Shown here in pieces: positions 1 to 5,283 of a stretch of 8,630 nucleotides of DNA (within the stretch, counting starts at the first letter, position 1; every line of letters begins with the position of its first letter). The notes beneath the pieces were generated by a model. The model was given only the letters and a program-made list of their open reading frames with translations. It was not told the DNA's origin and did not search any database. Made by a program: the position numbers and the translations under genes. The stretch comes from Mailhella sp. (GTDB lineage: Bacteria; Desulfobacterota; Desulfovibrionia; Desulfovibrionales; Desulfovibrionaceae): contig JAGAZG010000123.1 in NCBI GenBank assembly GCA_017940105.1, positions 1 to 8,630 of the forward strand, given 5' to 3'.

Positions 1-234
1 ATCCAGGAAATTCTTGACAAAGATTTTAATGAAGTGACCTCTGCTTACAAAAACGCGGTTGAAGAGAGCTTTATGCCGGCCCTTAACATGCTTGCAGAAG
101 AAGAAGCTTCGCTCAGCGTCTATGTCAAGGTATTGGAAAAGATGCGCCGGGACACTAATGCCAAGGCAGAAGAAATGCTTGAGCATGCCGCTTCGCTGGA
201 ACGCAGCATACAGCGCCTTTCATGCGCCGGCTGA
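1..234 (+). CDS. C-terminal end of an unrecognised helical protein (5' end outside window)
   Basis: The frame is open from base 1 to a TGA at 232-234, giving the last 77 residues of a longer protein. An internal GTG at 34 is available, but the frame runs on upstream without a stop, so a gene cut by the window edge is the simplest reading. The residues are rich in Ala, Glu, Leu and Lys, with no glycine before the last residue and a single proline, which predicts long amphipathic helices and perhaps a coiled coil (for example around AEEEASLSVYVKVLEKM). No catalytic motif, membrane segment or metal-binding pattern is visible. I do not recognise the family. The gene converges on the DUF815 ATPase gene with only 24 bp between the stop codons, so the two share a 3' border and not an operon. 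Confidence 0.6.
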   Translation: MQEILDKDFNEVTSAYKNAVEESFMPALNMLAEEEASLSVYVKVLEKMRRDTNAKAEEMLEHAASLERSIQRLSCAG

Positions 235-243
235 TTCTGCCCG

Positions 244-260
244 GAGCCATCGTATGGCTC
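244..260. terminator. Inverted repeat between convergent stops, possible weak terminator
   Basis: GAGCCA (244-249) and TGGCTC (255-260) form a perfect 6-bp stem around a 5-nt loop, extendable to 7 bp with a 3-nt loop. It lies between the two convergent genes and overlaps the TGA of the minus-strand ATPase gene (259-261). Neither side has a T-run, so a classical intrinsic terminator is not shown; it may only protect 3' ends. Confidence 0.3.
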
Positions 261-1449
261 AGCGCACGCCCGACTTGGTAAGCTCTATAAACTGCTTGGC
301 TGCCCGCGGGCTGCGACCGCCGTTGCGTATGGCATGGGCTTCGGCCTGAATGTCAAGCTGATCATGCGGCACGTCCAGCCCGTACTGATCCGCAAGGGCA
401 TGGACAATGTCAAGATACAGTTTTTTGTCCGGCTTTAAAAAGGTGACCGTAAGGCCAAAGCGCGCAGAAAGCGACATGAGTTCCTGCCTTGTGTCGGCTT
501 CATGCAGATCGCTGCCTGCGCGGTCATCCCAGCTTTCCTTGATAAGATGCCTGCGGTTGCTTGTGGCGTACACAGCCAGGTTGCCGCTTTGACCATTTAC
601 GCTTCCTTCAAGTATTGCTTTAAGAGATGAGAAATCCGCGTCATTGCTGCTGAAACTGAGATCGTCAATAAAAACAATGAATTTTAATGGGTTGGCGTAA
701 ATAGTCTCCATAATGTCAGGCAACTGGTAAAGCTGATTTTTCTTTACTTCGATAAGCCTCAGGCCGCGATGGCGATATGCATTTGCAATGGCTTTTACCG
801 TGCTGCTCTTGCCGGTGCCGGCGTCGCCGTAGAGAAGCACGTTGTTTGCAGGCCTGTTCTGGAGCAGCGCTTCTGTGTTGGCAATAACTTTTGCCCTCTC
901 ACTTTCGTAACCGGGCAGTTCTGTCAGCGTTTGCCTGTCAGGATGCTTTACAGGTATGAGAACGCCGTCTTTTACCGTGAACATATGGTAGTGGGCAAAA
1001 ATGCCGTAGCCTTTTTGCGGCAGGGTATGAATGCGTTCAGCATATGCCGCGGCAAAATCTTCGCGGTGACAATCCCAGGCGGGAAGATAGCCCGCGTAGT
1101 CGAACGTGCTCCTGACCGTGCTGCCGTCAAGAAGGCTCAGCTTTTGCAAAAAGGCAAGCTCATGCGCCAGGCATTCCTGCAGGCAGCCGTCTGGGCGCGG
1201 CGAGGCGCAGCAGGCGTGGAGATAAAAATTTTCGTCTTCCAGGATCAGCGTTTTTAGATATGTTGAAAAATCCGTTGCATGGGCAAAAAGCCCGGCGGCA
1301 AAATCAGCGTAGGCATTAACCTGGCCGTCGGCGTTCAGGGCGCAGCAGCGCAGCAGTTCCATAAGCTTCTGCATGACAGGATCGTTCAGAATACCGCGGA
1401 AAATGACCAGTCCCTGCATTCCTTTATAATAATCCAACAACGTGTTCAC
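259..1449 (-). CDS. DUF815-family AAA+ ATP-binding protein
   Basis: This is a P-loop ATPase of the uncharacterised DUF815 family (AAA+ fold, cytoplasmic). Numbered from GTG 1449 (396 aa), Walker A is GDAGTGKSS at 208-216 with Lys214. The adjoining LIEVKKNQL and KFIVFIDDLSF give Walker B with Asp262-Asp263. LEGSVNG is followed by YATSNRRHL at 294-302 (sensor 1 region), and GRSPRAAKQF at 378-387 fits the sensor 2 position. This order (IEV, FIDDLSF, EGS, YATSNRRHL, GRS.R.A.QF) is diagnostic for the family. The N-terminal 200 residues are helical, with a LLDYYKG...FRGILNDP start. Family function is unknown; the fold suggests ATP-driven remodelling or loading, which is inference. Start: GTG 1449 has AGGA 9 nt upstream. 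ATG 1479 and GTG 1518 extend the frame by 10 or 23 residues but have poor ribosome sites. It is divergent from the hydroxyacid dehydrogenase gene. Confidence 0.88.
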   Translation of the reverse strand: MNTLLDYYKGMQGLVIFRGILNDPVMQKLMELLRCCALNADGQVNAYADFAAGLFAHATDFSTYLKTLILEDENFYLHACCASPRPDGCLQECLAHELAFLQKLSLLDGSTVRSTFDYAGYLPAWDCHREDFAAAYAERIHTLPQKGYGIFAHYHMFTVKDGVLIPVKHPDRQTLTELPGYESERAKVIANTEALLQNRPANNVLLYGDAGTGKSSTVKAIANAYRHRGLRLIEVKKNQLYQLPDIMETIYANPLKFIVFIDDLSFSSNDADFSSLKAILEGSVNGQSGNLAVYATSNRRHLIKESWDDRAGSDLHEADTRQELMSLSARFGLTVTFLKPDKKLYLDIVHALADQYGLDVPHDQLDIQAEAHAIRNGGRSPRAAKQFIELTKSGVR

Positions 1450-1458
1450 TGCGCACCG

Positions 1459-1462
1459 TCCT
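1459..1462 (-). promoter_or_regulatory. Ribosome binding site that favours the GTG 1449 start
   Basis: On the minus strand AGGA lies 9 nt before GTG 1449. Neither ATG 1479 nor GTG 1518 has a comparable purine-rich site at normal spacing, so this element argues for the shorter protein. An A8 run on the minus strand (1465-1472) lies just upstream and would be untranslated leader with this start. Confidence 0.5.
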
Positions 1463-1538
1463 GATTTTTTTTGCAGCATACGGTATGTCGCCCAGGCGTG
1501 CAAGATGAGTACGAACACCTTTATGCCGCAAACGCTTG

Positions 1539-1567
1539 TTGCAGGGAACAGCCGCTTATGCGATAAA
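1539..1567 (+). promoter_or_regulatory. Possible sigma70 promoter of the hydroxyacid dehydrogenase gene
   Basis: TTGCAG (1539-1544) and GATAAA (1562-1567) are separated by 17 nt. The -10 matches 4 of 6 consensus bases and the -35 matches 3 of 6, so this is a weak prediction. Transcription would begin near 1574, putting the inverted repeat at 1587-1605 in the 5' untranslated region. Confidence 0.28.
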
Positions 1568-1586
1568 AGAGCAGAATGTACCTAAA

Positions 1587-1605
1587 CTGCGGCAGCATGC
1601 CGCAG
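1587..1605. repeat. Perfect 8-bp inverted repeat before the hydroxyacid dehydrogenase gene
   Basis: CTGCGGCA (1587-1594) and TGCCGCAG (1598-1605) are exact reverse complements around GCA. The repeat lies between two divergent genes, 15 nt before the AAGGA ribosome site (1621-1625) of the dehydrogenase gene. It could be an operator for a dimeric regulator or an RNA hairpin in the leader. No T-run follows, so it is not a normal terminator. The symmetry is seen directly; the role is inference. Confidence 0.45.
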
Positions 1606-1631
1606 CATCATGCAAACCTTAAGGAAAGCCT

Positions 1632-2594
1632 ATGCGTATCGTTATTCTGGATGACAAAACCTTGCAGATGGGCAATGAAAGCCCCTGGATCGCTCTTGGT
1701 GCCCTTGGCGAATGGATTGCTTATGACAGCACTCCAGCAGAACTGGTTCTGGAACGCTCCGTGGATGCCGATGTCCTTGTGGTCAACAAGGTAGTGCTTG
1801 ACGCCGGCATCATTGGAGCCCTGCCGCGGCTGAAATGCATAGCCGTCACGGCTGCCGGCACCAATGTCGTGGATGGAGAGGCCGCCAAAAAAAGGGGCAT
1901 ACCGGTCTGCAACACGCCGGCCTATGGCACGGATGCCGTAGCGCAGCATGTCTTTGCACTGCTGCTTGAATTTTGCAGGCGCTCATCGCTGCATGACGCG
2001 AGCATACGCCGCGGAGACTGGGCGAGGCGCGGTGATTTTTGCTACTGGCTGACCCCGCAGATTGAGCTGACGGGCAAAACCATGGGCGTTTACGGATACG
2101 GCAATCTGGGTAAGAGAGTTGCTGAAATAGCGCATGCCTTTCGCATGAATGTCATTGCCTGCACACATAGCCCGAAGCCTGCGCCTGATTTTGCGCCATT
2201 TGAATTTGTGAGCGGTGAGGAGCTATTTAAAAGGGCGGACGTCATTTCGCTGCACTGTCCGCTGACGGAAGAGACAAAAGGGCTGGTATGCGGCAGGACG
2301 CTGGCATTGATGAAGCCGGGCGGCATCATCGTCAATACCAGCAGGGGAGGAGTCGTCGACAGCCGCGATGCGGCAGAAGCCCTGCGAAGCGGCCATCTCG
2401 CTGGATTTTGCGCAGATGTGCTGGCAAAGGAGCCTCCGGCTCAGGACGACCCGCTGCTTTCTGCTCCCAACACGCTTTTCACGCCTCATCTTGCCTGGGC
2501 CACCAACGGGGCCCGGCAGAATATTATCGACATTACCATAGAGAATATACGGCGCTTCATAAGTGGCACGCCGCAAAACGTTGTGAATCCCTGA
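1632..2594 (+). CDS. D-2-hydroxyacid dehydrogenase, glycerate dehydrogenase/hydroxypyruvate reductase type
   Basis: A cytoplasmic NAD(P)-dependent dehydrogenase of 320 aa, the usual size for the D-isomer-specific 2-hydroxyacid dehydrogenase family. These enzymes interconvert a 2-keto acid and a D-2-hydroxyacid, such as hydroxypyruvate and D-glycerate. The nucleotide-binding motif is GYGNLG at 155-160. The catalytic set is complete: Arg238 in NTSRGGVVD, Glu267 in AKEPP and His286 in TPHLAWAT. The HLAWAT...AR ending with NVVN at the C-terminus matches the subgroup usually annotated as glycerate dehydrogenase (hprA-like). The true substrate cannot be read from sequence, so no symbol is given. 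The end of the second Rossmann strand (IACTHSPKP, about 175-183) lacks the acidic residue typical of strict NAD enzymes. The ATG start has AAGGA 6 nt upstream. The gene stands alone, with a divergent gene before it and a convergent gene after it. Confidence 0.9.
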   Translation: MRIVILDDKTLQMGNESPWIALGALGEWIAYDSTPAELVLERSVDADVLVVNKVVLDAGIIGALPRLKCIAVTAAGTNVVDGEAAKKRGIPVCNTPAYGTDAVAQHVFALLLEFCRRSSLHDASIRRGDWARRGDFCYWLTPQIELTGKTMGVYGYGNLGKRVAEIAHAFRMNVIACTHSPKPAPDFAPFEFVSGEELFKRADVISLHCPLTEETKGLVCGRTLALMKPGGIIVNTSRGGVVDSRDAAEALRSGHLAGFCADVLAKEPPAQDDPLLSAPNTLFTPHLAWATNGARQNIIDITIENIRRFISGTPQNVVNP

Positions 2595-2604
2595 GCCCTC
2601 TTAT

Positions 2605-2640
2605 TGCTGGGGAGCCCGTGAAAACGGCGCTCCCCCAGTA
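2605..2640. terminator. Hairpin between convergent genes, likely two-way terminator
   Basis: CTGGGGAGC (2607-2615) pairs with GCTCCCCCAG (2629-2638) with one bulged base. Inside it CCGT (2616-2619) pairs with ACGG (2624-2627) around a GAAA tetraloop. A T-A and a G-T pair extend the base. It sits 10 nt after the dehydrogenase stop and 6 nt before the stop of the convergent 110-aa gene. No clear T-run follows on either strand, so strength is uncertain, but stem, loop and place all suit a shared terminator. Confidence 0.55.
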
Positions 2641-2646
2641 AAACAG

Positions 2647-2979
2647 CTATTCTTCGCCGTCGTCTATATCAAGAAATATGCCCGTGACAAAGTCAAATGC
2701 CGTGCGTTCCATAGCTGTTGAGGGTTCGTAGGCAAAAAGGTCGGCAAGAAAGCTTTCAGAAAGCTCTGCCTGCGTTTTTTTTGCATCCCTGATGATTTCG
2801 TCAAGGCGTTCCGTGTAGGCGTTGACCAGGCGGAAAAACTCCTGGGCAATGGGGTTGCCTTCGGCAAGGCTGTCGTCGTCGCCGGCGTTTTCCACTGCGG
2901 CATCGTAGGCGTCGAGGGCTGCCTTAATGTCAAGTTCAGAAAGCTGGGCAAATTCGGGCAGCGTTTTAATGCTTTTCAT
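2647..2979 (-). CDS. Unrecognised 110-residue acidic protein, second gene after dsbD
   Basis: A soluble protein with no signal peptide, membrane segment or cysteine, so it is probably cytoplasmic. It is strongly acidic: it has a GDDD cluster near residue 33 and ends in DIDDGEE. It looks mainly helical (IKAALDAYDAAVENA, FFRLVNAYTERLDEIIRDAKK). I recognise no family. ATG 2979 has AGGA 7 nt upstream, which supports real translation. The gene begins 36 bp after the dsbD stop on the same strand, with no terminator between, so the two are probably co-transcribed. A minus-strand A8 run (2775-2782) lies inside the frame. Its lack of cysteine argues against a direct thiol-exchange role; the operon link is its only functional hint. 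Confidence 0.72.
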   Translation of the reverse strand: MKSIKTLPEFAQLSELDIKAALDAYDAAVENAGDDDSLAEGNPIAQEFFRLVNAYTERLDEIIRDAKKTQAELSESFLADLFAYEPSTAMERTAFDFVTGIFLDIDDGEE

Positions 2980-3015
2980 GTCGTTGTCCTGCTGATGATC
3001 CGCTGGACTGCGCCC

Positions 3016-5028
3016 CTATTCCTTGGGCTGGGTGAGCAGTTTGACGGGGTTGAGCATTTCCACCATGCGCTTGTGCGGTATTTTGGCCTGCCGCAGAGCC
3101 AGGTGAAGATCGGTAACGGAGTATATGTCCCTGAGAATGACGGGTGAAGCGGCCTTCTCTCCTGCCGGAAAAACGGCAAGCAGCGGGATGCTGGCGCTTT
3201 GCAGGGCCTTGAGAAGATCCTGCTGCGCTTCGTTTTTAAAGGTCATGTCCACTTTTACCGCAGTAAGGGAATACTGGTCGAGTATGGGCAGCAGATTGGG
3301 CGCTGCCAGCGTCGTGCGCTCAAGCACTTTGCATGTGGGGCACCAGTCGGCGGTAAATTCGACGATCATGGGCTTCTGGCCAAGATTTTTTCTGAAGCTG
3401 TCTTCGGTAAAGGCAATCCACGAAACGGCTTCTTTCTGTGCTGGAAGAAAGGCCCAGAATGCGCATAAAAATATGGCCCCCACAGAAAATGCCCCAAGAA
3501 ACATGCGGCGCGTGATGGAGCCGCGCAGGCTGCCCCACCGCCCCCATACCCATGCAGACGTTGCTGCCACGAGCAGGGTGATGAGCGTTTTGACATGCAG
3601 CGCCGGCGGCAGAAGCGAAAACAGGTAAATAGCCGTGCCCATCAGCATGAGGCCGAGTATGCGTTCAAGAACGCTGAACCACTGGCCTGGCTTGGGCATC
3701 AGTCTGATTAGCCGGGGAAAGCATGCCAGGACAACGTACGGCAGGGCCATGCCCACGCCTGTTGCGGCAAAAATGGTCATGAGCACCGGCAGAGGCTTTG
3801 TGATGCCCCAGGCAAGCACGCCGCCCAGCAGCGGGCCGCTGCATGGAGTGGCAAGCAGGGTGGTGAACATGCCCGTGCTGAACGCCTGCATTTTTGGCGA
3901 CCTGCTGTGCTGCGCCTGCAGATCAAGCACGGGCAGGTGGAACAGGTCGAACATGGAAAGCCCCATGCAAAACACGATGAGCAGCATAAAAAAGATGACT
4001 TCGCTGCTTTGGAACAGCTGGCCCCAGAGTATTCCCGTCAATCCTGTGATCACGGCCAGCAATGCAAACCAGACGATGATGCCCGCGGCAAAAAATATGT
4101 TGTGCATGCGTATGCTGCGCTTGCGTTCTTCGTAGGTCCCGCTTTCGAGCAGGACAGAAAACTTCATGGTCAGCACGGGCAGGACGCAGGGCATGAAGTT
4201 AAGCAGCAGCCCTGCAAGTATGCCAATGCCAATGGCCCTCAGCAGGCTGTTGATCTGAAAGCTGCCTTCAAGCGACTGGGGCTGGAAGGCGTATCCGGTA
4301 TGCTCCATGGTCTGCCGCCTGGCCGAGGGCACGTCAACGGAGGCCCCGGCCTCATCCTGCTTTTTAAAGACAGACGTGTTTGCCTCGGGCAAAAGTTCAA
4401 GAAGGCGGGCTTCATCCGCGCTGCTGACGTCAGCCCGTGCACCGGACGCATCGTCTGCAGCATTGCCGGCAATGCTGCCGGTCAAGGCAGAAAACCATGG
4501 CCGCTCAGCAGCGTTGTTCAGGTCAGGAGGAACGGTCGGCAGCAAAAGCTGGGTATGGACAGGCAGGCAATGCCTGTCTGAGCAGGCAAGCAGCGAAATG
4601 TCCAGGGTGACAGCTTTGTCTTCGTATTCTTTAAAAATAATGAAAACAGGCACTTCGCCAGATAAAATATAGCTTTTAGCCCCTGTTTCGTCAGTTTTTT
4701 CTGTGCCTGGGGCATAGCGCACCTGCACTTTTGCCTGCGGCATGGGGGCGCCGTCGGCGTATGCCTGAATGGTAAGCGGCGTGCCGTCAGCACCGGGCGT
4801 ATGCGAATAGGTGTGGTACCCATCTTCAGGCAGCAGCCACAGCACCGTCATGAAAACGTTTTTGTCTATGCCATGCGCAAGGGCTTTGCCATCGACGGCA
4901 GAAAGCTTGGCCCATTCAGTGCGGAAAGAATACGGAGAGACCGGGGAGGCATTGACCCCGCCGGTCCATGCCAGAAGGAGGCAGAGCAGCAAAAAAAAGG
5001 TGGCAAAGCGTGAATGCGGCGTTTTCAT
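3016..5028 (-). CDS. dsbD: Thiol:disulfide interchange protein DsbD (protein-disulfide reductase)
   Basis: An inner-membrane protein of 670 aa that moves electrons from cytoplasmic thioredoxin to periplasmic acceptors, as needed for cytochrome c maturation and disulfide repair. Order: a signal peptide at about 1-27 (KTPHSR, then a hydrophobic core ending NAS). Next comes a periplasmic alpha domain with the redox pair Cys149/Cys154 in ACSDRHC. A linker of low complexity spans about 168-255. The membrane domain (about 260-530, roughly eight helices) has Cys281 in NFMPCVLPVL and Cys396 in LATPCSGPLLGG. The C-terminal thioredoxin-like domain has Cys563-Pro-Thr-Cys566 in FTADWCPTCK. All six expected cysteines are present. 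The alpha domain carries DGYHTYSHTPGADG (69-82), resembling the DsbC/ScsB-style N-terminal domain. It is longer than E. coli DsbD (about 565 aa), mainly through the linker. ATG 5028 has only a weak ribosome site (GGA 4 nt upstream), but the signal peptide fits this start. The 110-aa gene follows it. Confidence 0.93.
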   Translation of the reverse strand: MKTPHSRFATFFLLLCLLLAWTGGVNASPVSPYSFRTEWAKLSAVDGKALAHGIDKNVFMTVLWLLPEDGYHTYSHTPGADGTPLTIQAYADGAPMPQAKVQVRYAPGTEKTDETGAKSYILSGEVPVFIIFKEYEDKAVTLDISLLACSDRHCLPVHTQLLLPTVPPDLNNAAERPWFSALTGSIAGNAADDASGARADVSSADEARLLELLPEANTSVFKKQDEAGASVDVPSARRQTMEHTGYAFQPQSLEGSFQINSLLRAIGIGILAGLLLNFMPCVLPVLTMKFSVLLESGTYEERKRSIRMHNIFFAAGIIVWFALLAVITGLTGILWGQLFQSSEVIFFMLLIVFCMGLSMFDLFHLPVLDLQAQHSRSPKMQAFSTGMFTTLLATPCSGPLLGGVLAWGITKPLPVLMTIFAATGVGMALPYVVLACFPRLIRLMPKPGQWFSVLERILGLMLMGTAIYLFSLLPPALHVKTLITLLVAATSAWVWGRWGSLRGSITRRMFLGAFSVGAIFLCAFWAFLPAQKEAVSWIAFTEDSFRKNLGQKPMIVEFTADWCPTCKVLERTTLAAPNLLPILDQYSLTAVKVDMTFKNEAQQDLLKALQSASIPLLAVFPAGEKAASPVILRDIYSVTDLHLALRQAKIPHKRMVEMLNPVKLLTQPKE

Positions 5029-5071
5029 GCCGTCCGTGTACTCTTTTTTTTAATTAATGGCAAAATTTTTA

Positions 5072-5100
5072 TTGACGCTGAACCTGTTGAAGCGTACATA
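5072..5100 (+). promoter_or_regulatory. Sigma70 promoter of the tRNA-Lys gene
   Basis: TTGACG (-35, 5072-5077) and TACATA (-10, 5095-5100) are spaced by exactly 17 nt. Transcription would start near 5107, about 11 nt before the mature tRNA. The A/T-rich stretch just upstream (about 5043-5071) resembles the UP element common at stable RNA promoters. The same 89-bp region must also hold the divergent dsbD promoter, which I could not place. Confidence 0.72.
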
Positions 5101-5117
5101 AAAAGCGCTTCACGCTT

Positions 5118-5193
<76 letters not shown>

Positions 5194-5207
5194 AACGAAA
5201 AAGCATC

Positions 5208-5236
5208 ACCCCTCCTTACCGGCGGGGTTTTTTTTT
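5208..5236 (+). terminator. Intrinsic terminator of tRNA-Lys
   Basis: ACCCC (5208-5212) pairs with GGGGT (5224-5228). After one T/C mismatch, CC pairs with GG around the loop TTACC (5216-5220). Nine T residues follow (5228-5236). This is a standard Rho-independent terminator 14 nt past the tRNA CCA end. Confidence 0.85.
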
Positions 5237-5269
5237 ATCAAAGCGGCCGCAAGCATGGCGGCGCAATGC

Positions 5270-5279
5270 AGGAACGGAG
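5270..5279 (+). promoter_or_regulatory. Ribosome binding site that favours the ATG 5284 start
   Basis: AGGAACGGAG contains AGGA 10 nt and GGAG 4 nt before ATG 5284. The in-frame ATG 5266, six codons earlier, overlaps this site and has only a GGCGG-like stretch before it. The downstream ATG is therefore preferred. Confidence 0.5.
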
Positions 5280-5283
5280 CGAA

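Noticed and set aside
769..1257. 162-codon plus-strand open frame antisense to the DUF815 gene
   Set aside because: It lies wholly inside a well-supported ATPase gene and shows no motif of its own.
1880..1897. A7 run in the hydroxyacid dehydrogenase gene as a programmed frameshift site
   Set aside because: The zero frame runs on to a complete catalytic site and normal C-terminus, and no alternative frame gives a sensible product.
3907..4581. 224-codon plus-strand open frame antisense to dsbD
   Set aside because: The dsbD strand has all six redox cysteines, a signal peptide and membrane helices in order. The antisense frame has a Gln/Lys/Gly-rich composition with no recognisable motif and is a by-product of codon bias.
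4991..4998. A8 run (T8 in the dsbD sense) in the signal-peptide codons as a phase-variation switch
   Set aside because: The run encodes ordinary Phe-Phe-Leu of a signal peptide, and similar 8-base runs occur elsewhere in the window (1465-1472, 2775-2782). There is no further sign of switching.
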